A stretch of DNA of 64,000 nucleotides from Cellulomonas palmilytica (GTDB lineage: Bacteria; Actinomycetota; Actinomycetes; Actinomycetales; Cellulomonadaceae): positions 1,302,001 to 1,366,000 of the forward strand of contig NZ_CP062221.1 in NCBI RefSeq assembly GCF_021590045.1, written 5' to 3'. Of the stretch, positions 1-9,516 are shown one piece after another; the first letter of the stretch is position 1; the number at the start of each line of letters is the position of its first letter. The notes under the pieces are model-generated. The model searched no databases, had not been told where the DNA came from, and saw only the letters and a list, made by a program, of their open reading frames with translations. The position numbers were made by a program, and so were the translations under genes.

Positions 1-233
1 GCGTACGAGATCGAGATGCCGAACTGGCTCCCGTCGCCCAGCAAGCGCTGGAACTGCTCGGCGTCGTGCGGGGTCGTGATGACCAGCACGTCGCGGACGC
101 CCGCGAGCATGAGCGTCGAGAGCGGGTAGTAGATCATCGGCTTGTCCCAGACGGGGACGAGCTGCTTGCTGACGCCGAGGGTGATGGGGTGCAGTCGCGT
201 TCCGGAGCCCCCCGCAAGAATGATGCCGCGCAT
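1..233 (-). CDS. rmlA: Glucose-1-phosphate thymidylyltransferase, N-terminal part (cut by window edge)
   Basis: The first 78 codons of RmlA, which makes dTDP-glucose from glucose-1-phosphate and dTTP as the first step to dTDP-L-rhamnose for cell-wall glycans. The reverse strand reads [18 protein letters not shown] from the ATG at 231-233. It contains the nucleotidyltransferase signature GGSGTRLHP at residues 8-16, then [21 protein letters not shown], which is typical of the family. The reading frame stays open to base 1, so the C-terminal three quarters lie outside the window. It is divergent from the permease at 348, with about 114 bp between them. Family assignment is secure; the specific role in rhamnose synthesis is inferred. 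Confidence 0.93.
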   Translation of the reverse strand, partial: MRGIILAGGSGTRLHPITLGVSKQLVPVWDKPMIYYPLSTLMLAGVRDVLVITTPHDAEQFQRLLGDGSQFGISISY

Positions 234-347
234 CCACCGAGTATGTCTGAATCACCGGGAAGAGCGGGTGTGATGCGCGCCGCTCGCGGGACCACGATGT
301 GACACGAACTGTCCACATGGGAAACCTGTGTCTGCCACACTTCGCGC

Positions 348-1793
348 ATGGCTTCGACCCCTCCTGCGGCTGACGTCCGCGTCATTCCCCCCAAGAACGC
401 CATCGACCGGTTCTTCAAGATCTCCGAGCGTGGGTCCACGATCGGCACGGAGATCCGTGGCGGTCTCGTCACGTTCTTCACGATGGCCTACATCATCGTC
501 CTCAACCCGATCATCCTCGGCGGGTCCGACGGCACTGGCGCCCCGCTAGCGGAGCCGACGACCATCGCAGCGACCACGGCGCTCGTCGCCGGTGTGCTGA
601 CGATCCTCATGGGCGTGATCGCGAACTTCCCCCTCGCGCTCGCGGCCGGCCTCGGGCTCAACGCGGTCGTCGCGTTCTCGATCGCGATCCTGCCGGACGT
701 GACGTGGCAGGACGCGATGGGCATCGTCGTCCTCGAGGGCATCGTCATCTTCGTCCTGGTGCTGACCGGGTTCCGCAAGGCGGTGTTCGAGGCGGTCCCG
801 GCGTGGCTGAAGACCGCCATCAGCGTCGGCATCGGCTTGTTCATCGCGTTCATCGGCTTCTTCGACGCCGGCTTCGTCAACGTGCCGTGGAACCCGGACT
901 TCCCGCCGTCGGTCCCGGTCGAGCTCGGCGTCGGCGGCTCGATCTCCACGTGGCCGGTCGCGGTGTTCGTCTTCGGACTGCTGCTGACGATCATCCTCAT
1001 GGTCAAGAAGGTCCGCGGCGCGATCCTCATCTCGATCCTGGGCACCACGGTGCTGGCGGTCATCGTCAACGCGGTCGCCGACGTGCAGTGGAAGCTCACG
1101 ACGCCCGAGGTGCCGGACAAGGTCGTCTCGACCCCGGACTTCTCGCTCGTCGGTCACTTCTCGCTGTTCGGTGCGTTCGAGAAGATCGGCGTCCTGTCGG
1201 TCCTTCTGCTGGTGTTCTCGCTCCTGCTCGCGGACTTCTTCGACACGATGGGCACCATGGTCGCCGTCGGTGGCGAGGCCGGGCTGCTCGACAAGGACGG
1301 CAACCCGCCGAAGACGCAGCAGATCCTCATCGTCGACTCGATCGCCGCGGCCGCGGGTGGTGCTGCGGGTGTCTCGAGCAACACGTCGTACATCGAGTCC
1401 GCGTCGGGTGTCGGTGACGGTGCGCGGACGGGTCTGGCCTCGGTCGTCACGGGCATCGCGTTCCTGCTGGCGACGTTCCTGGCCCCGCTCGTCGCGGTCA
1501 TCCCGTCGGAGGCGGCCGCCCCGGCGCTCGTCGTCGTCGGCTTCCTGATGGTGACGCAGGTGCTCGACATCGACTGGCACGACTACACGATCGCCATCCC
1601 GGCGTTCCTCACGATGATCCTCATGCCGTTCGCCTACTCGATCACGGCGGGCATCGGCGCGGGCGTCATCCTGTTCGTGATCCTGCAGGTCGTCGTCGGC
1701 AAGGGTCGCAAGATCCACCCGCTGATGTGGCTGATCACGGTGATGTTCGTCCTGTACTTCGTGCGCGGCCCGATCGAGAACCTCGTCGGCTGA
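348..1793 (+). CDS. NCS2 (AzgA-like) purine nucleobase permease
   Basis: A 481-aa polytopic membrane protein, normal length for the AzgA branch of the NCS2 family, which imports adenine, guanine or hypoxanthine by proton symport. The family opening FFKISERGSTIGTEIRGG followed by LVTFFTMAYIIVLNP is at residues 22-56. SSNTSYIESASGVGDGARTG near residue 345 matches the conserved NCS2 loop, and about 12-14 hydrophobic segments follow one another. The ATG at 348 lies about 17 residues ahead of the family core. It stands alone between divergent rmlA and convergent vanZ-like genes. Exact purine specificity cannot be read from sequence. Confidence 0.92.
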   Translation: MASTPPAADVRVIPPKNAIDRFFKISERGSTIGTEIRGGLVTFFTMAYIIVLNPIILGGSDGTGAPLAEPTTIAATTALVAGVLTILMGVIANFPLALAAGLGLNAVVAFSIAILPDVTWQDAMGIVVLEGIVIFVLVLTGFRKAVFEAVPAWLKTAISVGIGLFIAFIGFFDAGFVNVPWNPDFPPSVPVELGVGGSISTWPVAVFVFGLLLTIILMVKKVRGAILISILGTTVLAVIVNAVADVQWKLTTPEVPDKVVSTPDFSLVGHFSLFGAFEKIGVLSVLLLVFSLLLADFFDTMGTMVAVGGEAGLLDKDGNPPKTQQILIVDSIAAAAGGAAGVSSNTSYIESASGVGDGARTGLASVVTGIAFLLATFLAPLVAVIPSEAAAPALVVVGFLMVTQVLDIDWHDYTIAIPAFLTMILMPFAYSITAGIGAGVILFVILQVVVGKGRKIHPLMWLITVMFVLYFVRGPIENLVG

Positions 1794-1814
1794 CCGATCC
1801 GCGCTCGACGCACG

Positions 1815-2354
1815 TCAACGACGGGCCGGTTCTCCTGCGGGGGAGCCGGCCCGTCGGCGTTCGGCTCGGCGAGCCCGGCGGGCGTCGAGCAGGACGACGG
1901 CGGCTGCGCCGAGCAGGGCGCCGAGCGTGTTCATGACGACGTCCTGGACGGTCGGGACGCGCGTGGGCAGCCAGGTGCGCTGCGCGAGCTCGATCGCGCT
2001 GGACAGCACGAGGCCGGTGACCGTGCTGAGCGCGACCACGCGGGCGGGTCCGCGCAGGGGCGCGGGGGTCGGGTCGGTGCCGACGAGCAGCGTGAGCAGC
2101 ACCCCGAGCGGCACGAACATCACGACGTTCGCGAGGGCCTCGGTCACCTCGAACGACAGGGGGACGCCGTGTGCGGCGAGCCACGTGCAGATTTCCCGGA
2201 CGACTCCCAGCTCGTCGTCGAACTCGTCGGCGGGCCGCAGCGTGATCCAGGCGACGAGCATGGTCCAGCAGGTGAGAGCGCCGACGAGCACCCGGCGGCG
2301 TGTGTGCCAGGGGCGCCCGGAAACGGGCGAGCCGGACGAGACGGATGGGACCAC
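1815..2354 (-). CDS. VanZ-like family membrane protein
   Basis: About 179 aa from a GTG start. It has a hydrophobic N-terminal helix (VLVGALTCWTMLVAWITLRP), then EALANVVMFVPLGVLLTLL, which is the VanZ-like NxxxFxPxG signature, then a further pair of helices (VALSTVTGLVLSSAIELAQ and VVMNTLGALLGAAAVVLL). VanZ-like proteins are small integral membrane proteins; VanZ itself gives low-level teicoplanin resistance, but most chromosomal homologues have no known role. The start is uncertain: the frame is open much further upstream under ugd, and the GTG at 2352-2354 or a later GTG before VLVGAL are both possible. It is divergent from ugd with about 70 bp between. Confidence 0.78.
   Translation of the reverse strand: MVPSVSSGSPVSGRPWHTRRRVLVGALTCWTMLVAWITLRPADEFDDELGVVREICTWLAAHGVPLSFEVTEALANVVMFVPLGVLLTLLVGTDPTPAPLRGPARVVALSTVTGLVLSSAIELAQRTWLPTRVPTVQDVVMNTLGALLGAAAVVLLDARRARRAERRRAGSPAGEPARR
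1821..1854. terminator. Probable bidirectional terminator hairpin
   Basis: ACGGGCCGG (1821-1829) pairs with CCGGCCCGT (1846-1854), and partial pairing continues inward. It sits between the convergent permease and VanZ-like genes and overlaps the last codons of the VanZ-like frame. There is no U tract, which is common in this kind of genome. Confidence 0.55.
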
Positions 2355-2424
2355 GGGTGTGAGGGTAGGCCGGATCCGGCCGGTACCCTCGTGCGAGACC
2401 GTCCCTGGAACAGGAGTGCAAGTC

Positions 2425-3750
2425 GTGCGCATCAGCGTGATCGGTTGTGGGTATCTGGGTGCGGTGCACGCCGCGGCCATGGCGTCTCTCGGCCACGAGG
2501 TCGTCGGGATCGACGTCGACGAGCGCAAGATCGACGCGCTGCGTGCGGGTCGTGCGCCGTTCTTCGAACCGGGTCTGCCGGAGCTGCTGCTCGAGGCGGG
2601 CGCGGCGGGCGGTCTGACGTTCTCGACGGACATCGCCGCCGTCGCGGGCGCGCGCGTGCACTTCGTGTGCGTGGGCACGCCGCAGATGAAGGGCGAGTTC
2701 CGCGCGGACATGCAGTACGTCGACGCGTCGGTCACGTCGCTGCTGCCGCACCTGCAGCCGGGTGACGTGGTCGTCGGCAAGTCGACGGTGCCGGTGGGCA
2801 CGGCGGAGCGGCTCGCGGAGCAGATCGCGCCGACGGGCGCGACGCTGATCTGGAACCCGGAGTTCCTGCGTGAGGGCTTCGCGGTGGAGGACACGCTGCA
2901 TCCGGACCGGTTCGTGTACGGCCTGCCGACCGACGCGCAGGGTGTGGTGACGCCCGCGGGCGAGGCGGCCAAGGTGCTGCTCGACGAGGTGTACGCGACG
3001 CCGCTGGCGGACGACACCCCGCTCGTCGTGACGGACTACCCGACGGCGCAGCTCGTGAAGGTCGCGGCGAACTCGTTCCTCGCGACGAAGATCTCGTTCA
3101 TCAACGCGATGGCGGAGCTGTGCGAGGCGACGGGCGGTGATGTCACGCAGCTCGCGGACGCGATCGGCTACGACGTGCGCATCGGCCGCAAGTTCCTCAA
3201 CGCGGGCCTCGGCTTCGGCGGCGGGTGCCTGCCGAAGGACATCCGCGCGTTCATGGCGCGTGCGGGCGAGCTGGGCGTGGACCAGGCGCTGACGTTCCTG
3301 CGTGAGGTCGACTCGATCAACGGCCGGCGCCGGGAGCGCATGGTCGAGCTGGCGCGCGAGGTGTGCGAGGGCACGCTCGTCGGCAAGCGCGTCGCGGTGC
3401 TGGGTGCGACGTTCAAGCCGAACTCCGACGACATCCGGGACTCGCCGGCTCTCGCGGTCGCGGACATGCTCGAGAAGGCGGGTGCGCACGTCGTCGTGAC
3501 GGACCCGCAGGGGATCGAGAACGCGCGGGCCGCGCGCCCGAACCTGCACTACGCGGACGACGTGCTGGACGCGGTGAAGGACGCGGACGTGGTGCTGCTG
3601 GGCACGGAGTGGGCGGAGTACCGGGACCTCGACCCGGACAAGCTCGCGGACGTGGTCGCCGCGAAGCACATCCTCGACGGCCGCAACGTGCTGGACCCGG
3701 CGCGCTGGCGTGCCGCGGGCTGGACGTACCGGGCACTGGGCCGACCCTGA
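2425..3750 (+). CDS. ugd: UDP-glucose 6-dehydrogenase
   Basis: Oxidises UDP-glucose to UDP-glucuronate with two NAD+, feeding acidic surface polysaccharides. It is 441 aa, the usual length. The N-terminal Rossmann fold has GCGYLGAVHAAAMASLGHEV at residues 7-26. The central helix and the catalytic cysteine in GFGGGCLPKDIRAF (about residue 265) are present. The C-terminal UDP-binding domain contains VAVLGATFKPNSDDIRDSPA. The GTG at 2425 was chosen because VRISVIGCGYLG begins the fold exactly and a GGAG lies 9-10 bases upstream; the open frame continues upstream only as antisense to the VanZ-like gene. Confidence 0.95.
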   Translation: MRISVIGCGYLGAVHAAAMASLGHEVVGIDVDERKIDALRAGRAPFFEPGLPELLLEAGAAGGLTFSTDIAAVAGARVHFVCVGTPQMKGEFRADMQYVDASVTSLLPHLQPGDVVVGKSTVPVGTAERLAEQIAPTGATLIWNPEFLREGFAVEDTLHPDRFVYGLPTDAQGVVTPAGEAAKVLLDEVYATPLADDTPLVVTDYPTAQLVKVAANSFLATKISFINAMAELCEATGGDVTQLADAIGYDVRIGRKFLNAGLGFGGGCLPKDIRAFMARAGELGVDQALTFLREVDSINGRRRERMVELAREVCEGTLVGKRVAVLGATFKPNSDDIRDSPALAVADMLEKAGAHVVVTDPQGIENARAARPNLHYADDVLDAVKDADVVLLGTEWAEYRDLDPDKLADVVAAKHILDGRNVLDPARWRAAGWTYRALGRP

Positions 3751-3778
3751 CCCGACGGCGTACGCGCCGCACGGACTC

Positions 3779-3818
3779 ACGACGCCGCTCGTCCCCTGGT
3801 GGGGGCGGGCGGCGTCGT
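3779..3818. terminator. Hairpin after ugd
   Basis: ACGACGCCGC (3779-3788) and GCGGCGTCGT (3809-3818) form a perfect 10-bp stem with a 20-nt loop, 29 bp after the ugd stop and ahead of the marR promoter. No T tract follows directly; CCTTTTCCC occurs about 22 bases later. Confidence 0.6.
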
Positions 3819-3853
3819 CGTGCGTGAGGCGCGGAACGGCCTTTTCCCAGAGT

Positions 3854-3870
3854 CATTACTACAGGTAATG
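3854..3870. promoter_or_regulatory. Palindromic operator upstream of the MarR regulator
   Basis: CATTAC-TACAG-GTAATG is a perfect 6-bp inverted repeat with a 5-bp spacer, AT-rich within GC-rich DNA. It ends just before TATGCT (3874-3879), a plausible -10 hexamer for the marR-MFS operon. This size and position are typical of MarR-family autorepression sites. That the MarR protein binds here is inferred. Confidence 0.7.
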
Positions 3871-3886
3871 AGTTATGCTCACGACC

Positions 3887-4312
3887 ATGCCCTCCGACGC
3901 CCACGCCCTCGCCTCGGAGCTGCGCCCCGCCGTGATCATGGCCGCCCGTCGGATCCGCGCCGAGCGCGGCTCCGCCGACCTGTCCGACCCGCAGTACTCC
4001 GTCCTCGTCCACCTCGAGAAGCGCGGCCCCCTCACGCCGGGCCAGCTCGCCGACCTCGAGCGCATCCAGCCGCCGTCCATGACACGCACGGTCAACTGCC
4101 TCGCGGACGCGGGCCTCGTCGCGAAGGACGCGCACCCCACCGACGGCCGCGTCGTCGTCGTGAGCCTCACCGACGCGGGCCGCACCGAGGTCAGCGAGAC
4201 CCGGCGCAAGCGGTCGCAGTGGCTCGAGGCGCAGCTCGAGGCGATGACGTCCGACGAGCGCCGGCGCCTCGACGAGGCGATCGCGCTGCTGCGGAGGATC
4301 GCCGAGGCATGA
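3887..4312 (+). CDS. MarR family transcriptional regulator
   Basis: A small dimeric winged-helix repressor, about 141 aa. The DNA-binding part reads LSDPQYSVLVHLEKRGPLTPGQLADLERIQPPSMTRTVNCLADAGLV, with the wing DGRVVVVSLTDAGR. The ATG at 3887 is preferred over one at 3875 because the likely -10 (TATGCT, 3874-3879) overlaps the first ATG, which suggests a leaderless message. The alternative start adds only four residues. Its stop overlaps the start of the MFS gene (ATGA), so the two are co-translated, and the palindrome just upstream suggests autorepression of both until a ligand exported by the transporter is sensed. Confidence 0.88.
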   Translation: MPSDAHALASELRPAVIMAARRIRAERGSADLSDPQYSVLVHLEKRGPLTPGQLADLERIQPPSMTRTVNCLADAGLVAKDAHPTDGRVVVVSLTDAGRTEVSETRRKRSQWLEAQLEAMTSDERRRLDEAIALLRRIAEA

Positions 4313-5664
4313 GCACGTTCGACTCCCTGAGGTTCTTCAACTACCGGCTGTGGTTCGCCGGCGCGCTCGTCGCGAACGTCGGCACGTGGATGCAGCGCGT
4401 CGCGCAGGACTGGCTCGTCCTGACCGACCTGTCCGACGACTCCGGCGTGGCGGTCGGCATCACCACCGCGCTGCAGTTCGCGCCGACCCTGTTCCTGTCC
4501 GCGTGGGCCGGCCTGCTCGCGGACCGCCTCGACCGGCGCAAGCTGCTCATCGCCACGCAGGTGGGCCAGGGCGTGCTCGCCGCCGCGCTCGGTGTGCTCG
4601 TGCTGTCGGGCCATGCGCAGCTGTGGCACGTGTACGTGTTCGCCGGCCTGCTCGGCTGCGTCTCGGCGATCGACGGACCGGTGCGCCAGACGTTCGTCGC
4701 CGAGCTCGTCCCGGCCGACAAGCTGTCCAACGCGGTCGGCCTGAACTCCGCGTCGTTCAACGCCGCGCGCCTCATCGGCCCCGGCCTGGCCGGGCTGCTC
4801 ATCGCGTGGGTCGGCACCGGGTGGGTGTTCGTCATCAACGCGGTCTCGTTCGCCGCGACGATCCTCGCGCTCACCGGCATGCGCCTGACCGAGCTGCACA
4901 CCATGCCGACCGCACCGCGCGGCACCAAGGGGCAGATCCGCGCGGGTATGCGGTACGTGCGGCGGCGCACCGACATCGTCGTGATCATGGTCGTCGTCGG
5001 CGTGGTCTCGACGTTCGGGCTCAACTTCCAGCTCACGAGCGCGCTCATGGCGCGCACCGAGTTCGGCAAGGGCGCCGGGGAGTACGGGATCCTCGGCTCG
5101 ATCCTCGCGATCGGCTCGCTCACGGGGGCGCTGCTCGCCGCGCGACGTGAGCGGCCGCGGGTGCGCCTCGTGATCGGGGCGGCGTTCGGGTTCGGGCTCG
5201 CGTCCGGCGCGATGGCGCTCATGCCCACGTACGCGTCGTTCGCGGTCGCGTGCATCCCCGTCGGGCTCGCGTCGCTCACGATGATGACGGCCGCCAACGC
5301 GACCATCCAGATGACCACCGAGCCCGCGATGCGAGGGCGCGTCATGGCGCTCTACATGATGGTCTTCCTCGGCGCGACGCCCATCGGCTCGCCGGTCGTC
5401 GGCTGGATCGGGGAGGAGTTCGGCGCGCGGTGGTCGATCGGCATCGGCTCGATCACGGCGCTCCTGGTCTCCACGGGTGCCGCGCTGTGGGCGCGCAAGG
5501 CGTGGGACGTCGAGGTCCGCTACCACCTGCACCGCCCGCACCTGGAGGTCGTGCACCGCGACGGTTCGGGCGTCGCGGAGCGCGCGTCCGACGAGCACGC
5601 GCGCCTCGAGGGTGCCGCACGCTCGGCCGCCCAGGACACCGCCGACAAGGCCACCGCCGCCTGA
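4309..5664 (+). CDS. MFS exporter (DHA3/EntS-like)
   Basis: 451 aa with about 12 membrane helices. The N-terminal MSTFDSLRFFNYRLWFAGALVANVGTWMQRVAQDWLVL and the loop LADRLDRRKLLIATQ (the MFS A-like motif D-R-x-D-R-R-K) match the DHA3-type exporters (EntS, macrolide and multidrug efflux). The start overlaps the marR stop by 4 bases. The C-terminal tail of about 60 residues is hydrophilic and charged. Function as drug or metabolite efflux controlled by the MarR neighbour is an inference from gene order; no substrate can be assigned. Confidence 0.88.
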   Translation: MSTFDSLRFFNYRLWFAGALVANVGTWMQRVAQDWLVLTDLSDDSGVAVGITTALQFAPTLFLSAWAGLLADRLDRRKLLIATQVGQGVLAAALGVLVLSGHAQLWHVYVFAGLLGCVSAIDGPVRQTFVAELVPADKLSNAVGLNSASFNAARLIGPGLAGLLIAWVGTGWVFVINAVSFAATILALTGMRLTELHTMPTAPRGTKGQIRAGMRYVRRRTDIVVIMVVVGVVSTFGLNFQLTSALMARTEFGKGAGEYGILGSILAIGSLTGALLAARRERPRVRLVIGAAFGFGLASGAMALMPTYASFAVACIPVGLASLTMMTAANATIQMTTEPAMRGRVMALYMMVFLGATPIGSPVVGWIGEEFGARWSIGIGSITALLVSTGAALWARKAWDVEVRYHLHRPHLEVVHRDGSGVAERASDEHARLEGAARSAAQDTADKATAA

Positions 5665-5695
5665 TCCCTGTCCCACCCAGTCAGGACCAGACCCG

Positions 5696-5816
5696 GACGA
5701 CCCGGTCGCGACGACCCCGCACCCTCGACGACCCGGTCCCGACGACCCCGCCCCTCGACCACCCGGTCCCGACGACCCCGCCCCTCGACGACCCGGTCCC
5801 GACGACCCCGTCCTCG
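5696..5816. repeat. 30-bp tandem repeat, four copies
   Basis: Four consecutive units (31, 30, 30, 30 bp) of the pattern GACGACCCGGTCCCGACGAC followed by CCCGCCCCTC lie 31 bp after the MFS stop. Units 2 and 3 differ at one base. Open frames here run through several phases on both strands and look like repeat artefacts rather than a gene. No other gene is seen in 5665-6187. Confidence 0.85.
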
Positions 5817-5853
5817 CTCGCGGACCGACCCCCGACGCCGCGAGCAGCAGACT

Positions 5854-5998
5854 CGTCGCGCCTCCCGCCGAGACCGTCATCACTCGCGGTATGGACGACG
5901 GAAGCCGGAGGAACCGCGGGTTCGTCGTCGCGCCTCCCGCCGAGACCGTCATCGCTCGCGGTATGGATGACGAAAGCCGGAGGAAGCGCGGGGTCGCG
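5854..5998. repeat. Two tandem copies of a 73-bp palindrome-containing repeat
   Basis: Copies at 5854-5925 and 5927-5998 share CGTCGCGCCTCCCGCCGAGA then CCGTCATCxCTCGCGGTATG, and end GAAGCCGGAGGAA(C/G)CGCGGG(T/G)TCG. The 3' half (AGCCGGAGGAAGCGCGGGGT) is nearly identical to repeats at 43.5-43.9 kb and related to the hairpins at 14.4 kb. This defines a dispersed REP-like family in this genome. Confidence 0.85.
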
Positions 5999-6187
5999 AC
6001 AGACGGGCGGGGTCGGGAGTCGCTGACGAGGGCAACGGACCACCCGGACGGGGCAAGAAAACAGGTCGAAGGTATGGGAGCCGGTGGAAATCACCCGATC
6101 TGCCGCTAGGAGAGGTGGCCCGCGAGCGCGAGGATAGGTCCCGAAATGTACGAATCGTCCGAACTCTCCAGACGGTGGGTCGCCCTC

Positions 6188-6880
6188 ATGCGCAAGCTCC
6201 TGCGGACCTGTCTCGCACTCATGATCGCCGTGCTCGTCGTGGGCGCGCCGTCGATGGCCTCGGCGGTCACCGAGCCGCCGCCCACGGACGGCTGCGAGAT
6301 CAACGCCGACGCCCCCGCCGCCGACGGCGAGGGCGACTACGCACCGCCGCTGCCGTGCGAGCTGCGCGTCGTCACCAAGAACCCGATCTGCGACAACGAC
6401 GTGCCGAAGCTGCAGTACGCGGTCGAGGCCATCGGGACGCCGAACACCACCGTGACGATCACGTGGATCAACCCGAGCGGCGCCGACGTCGTCCAGTCCG
6501 GCCTGCCGCTGTCCGGCACCGTGCTGTGGCCGGGTGCCGTGGAGCAGAACGGCAAGGGCGTCGACTGGCCGGGCTGGCGGCAGCTGCCGGACGGCACCTG
6601 GGTCGAGGGCGACGAGTACGACTGGGTCCGCCCGTCCGTGCAGGTGAAGTTCGAGGTCAACCCCGAGGCGACCGTGACCGTGGCGTACCCGCCGTCGAGC
6701 CCGCAGTGCCTGACGAGCCCTCCGGGCAGCTCGGTGCTCGCGGACGACCCGACGCCTGAGCTCTCCGCGACCGGGTCGAACGCGCTGCCCGTGGCGCTCG
6801 TGGGTGGCGGGCTCGTGGCCGCCGGTGCGATCGCGCTCGCCGCGACCATGCGTCACCGCCGCCGGGCGCAGCAGTCCTGA
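6188..6880 (+). CDS. Secreted protein with LPxTG-like (LSATG) wall anchor
   Basis: About 230 aa, unknown function, exported and probably sortase-attached. A signal peptide (MRKLLRTCLALMIAVLVVGAPSMASA) precedes a mature domain with four cysteines and several beta-rich stretches. The C-terminus has ELSATGSN, then the hydrophobic span ALPVALVGGGLVAAGAIALAA, then a basic tail MRHRRRAQQS. LSATG resembles the LAxTG/LPxTG signals used by actinobacterial class E sortases. The ATG at 6188 places the signal peptide n-region correctly; an in-frame ATG at 6146 would add 14 residues. Surface role inferred. Confidence 0.75.
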   Translation: MRKLLRTCLALMIAVLVVGAPSMASAVTEPPPTDGCEINADAPAADGEGDYAPPLPCELRVVTKNPICDNDVPKLQYAVEAIGTPNTTVTITWINPSGADVVQSGLPLSGTVLWPGAVEQNGKGVDWPGWRQLPDGTWVEGDEYDWVRPSVQVKFEVNPEATVTVAYPPSSPQCLTSPPGSSVLADDPTPELSATGSNALPVALVGGGLVAAGAIALAATMRHRRRAQQS

Positions 6881-6918
6881 CACCAGGCAGTCCTGACACC
6901 AGGCAGTCCTGACGTCAG
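6871..6918. repeat. 16-bp direct repeat, three copies
   Basis: GCAGTCCTGACACCAG occurs at 6871, 6887 and, with two changes, 6903. The first copy contains the stop codon of the wall-anchored protein, so the gene end has been duplicated downstream. Confidence 0.8.
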
Positions 6919-6950
6919 ACAGACCTGACGCAGCGGGCTCGTCCCGCGAT

Positions 6951-6997
6951 CACGACGAAGGTCGCCGGCCACGAGGGGGTCGGCGACCTTCGTCGTG
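6951..6997. terminator. Strong bidirectional terminator
   Basis: CACGACGAAGGTCGCCG (6951-6967) and CGGCGACCTTCGTCGTG (6981-6997) form a perfect 17-bp stem with a 13-nt loop between the convergent wall-anchored protein gene and serC. Confidence 0.85.
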
Positions 6998-7080
6998 CCT
7001 GGACGTCGCGGGAGCCAGGCCCACGCGGGACCGGCGAGGGACGGGGCGAACGGCGGGCGAAGGACGGGCGAAGGACGGGG

Positions 7081-8292
<1,212 letters not shown>

Positions 8293-8341
8293 TCACTGCG
8301 GCCGAGGACGCAGCGGCCGTTGCGACCTGGGAGGCAACGCG

Positions 8342-9034
8342 GTGAGCGACCTGATCGACACGACGGAGATGTACCTCAAGACTGTCTACGAGCTCACCGA
8401 GGAAGGCATCACCCCCCTGCGCGCGCGGATCGCGGAGCGCCTCGGCCACTCGGGTCCGACCGTCTCGCAGACCGTCGCGCGCATGGAGCGTGACGGGCTC
8501 GTCGTCGTGACGGGGGACCGTCACCTGGAGCTCACGGAGCTCGGCCACGCGAAGGCCGTGCGGGTCATGCGCAAGCACCGCCTCGCGGAGCGGCTGCTCA
8601 CCGACGTCGTCGGCCTCGAGTGGCCGTACGTCCACGAGGAGGCGTGCCGCTGGGAGCACGTCATGAGCGAGCGCGTCGAGAAGCGCCTCGCGGCGCTGCT
8701 GGACCACCCGCACTTCGACCCGTACGGCAACCCGATCCCGGGCCTGCCGGAGATCGGGGAGGAGCAGACGCCGGTCGGGTTCCTCGACGGCGTCCAGTCG
8801 CTCACGCAGGCGACGGCCGGCGCCGACGGGCGCGCGGTCGTGTCGCGGATCGCGGAGCCGCTGCAGGTCGACGTGGAGCTGCTGACGCGGCTCGCGTCGG
8901 CGGGCGTGGTCCCGGGTGCGGAGATCACGGTCGAGAAGGCCGCGGGGGTCGTGACCGTGGGCGTGCCGGGGGCGGAGGTCGTCCTCGACCTTCCCGACGA
9001 GGTCGCGCGGCACATCTTCGTGGGCCAGCGCTGA
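8342..9034 (+). CDS. DtxR/IdeR-family metal-dependent repressor
   Basis: 230 aa, the DtxR/IdeR length with all three domains. It opens VSDLIDTTEMYLKTVYELTEEGITPLRARIAERL, the canonical DtxR winged helix, continuing HSGPTVSQTVARMERDGLVVV. The dimerisation/metal region has HEEACRWEHVMSERVEKRL and HFDPYGNPIPG, and a C-terminal SH3-like domain follows. Iron-loaded IdeR normally represses siderophore and uptake genes and controls iron storage. The GTG at 8342 is used because it begins the family sequence exactly. Whether the metal is Fe2+ or Mn2+ cannot be decided here. Confidence 0.92.
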   Translation: MSDLIDTTEMYLKTVYELTEEGITPLRARIAERLGHSGPTVSQTVARMERDGLVVVTGDRHLELTELGHAKAVRVMRKHRLAERLLTDVVGLEWPYVHEEACRWEHVMSERVEKRLAALLDHPHFDPYGNPIPGLPEIGEEQTPVGFLDGVQSLTQATAGADGRAVVSRIAEPLQVDVELLTRLASAGVVPGAEITVEKAAGVVTVGVPGAEVVLDLPDEVARHIFVGQR

Positions 9035-9364
9035 CCGCTGCGCGCCGTACCCCGCCCGGCCGCAGCGGGGGCGCCGTGATCTGCGCGTGATGTGGTCATC
9101 CGTCCGAATTGGTCGGATGCTGAGACGACCGCTCGCCGGGTGAACTGCGTCACGATCCGTGACGCACGCTCCCACCGCCTCTGGCCAGGACCTTCGCCCC
9201 GACCTGGCGCGCGCCTCCTGGGCGCGTGTCCAGACTGCCGCGGATTCGTCGTGATCGGAACGTGACAATCTCCGGGGGCCTCATGTACGTTCGACCTGCT
9301 TCACGGAACCCCTCCTCCGCGAAGCCCTCGAGCGGAACGCCTAGCCCTGCCGCCGCGAGAGGTC

Positions 9365-9503
9365 CGCACGAACCGCCGGCAGGGGCGGGGGACCCACATT
9401 CGGGCGCTACGGCGTCCTTGGGGTGAAGCCCCGTCGCAGACTCCGGTCCGCGGCGAGGCCGGGTGATCTCCCACCCGAACCCGACAGCTGACCTCGCAGG
9501 CGC
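9365..9503 (+). ncRNA. ydaO/yuaA-type cyclic di-AMP riboswitch
   Basis: The leader of the NlpC/P60 gene contains the conserved blocks of the actinobacterial ydaO motif in order: GGGCGGGGGACCCAC, then TTGGGGTGAAGCC, then CCGGGTGATCTCCCACCCGA directly followed by ACCCGACAGCTGACCTCGCA and GGCG. ydaO RNAs bind c-di-AMP and, in Actinobacteria, mostly precede secreted cell-wall hydrolases, exactly as here. The boundaries are approximate because the 5' pairing partner was not folded. The remaining 330 bp upstream (9035-9364) contain no gene that I can support. Confidence 0.9.
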
Positions 9504-9516
9504 TAGGAGACCACGC

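Noticed and set aside
5696..6109. Plus-strand open frames through the repeat region at 5.7-6.1 kb
   Set aside because: Composed of Pro/Asp/Arg repeats in several phases, with no ribosome-binding site and no conserved pattern. Treated as repeats.
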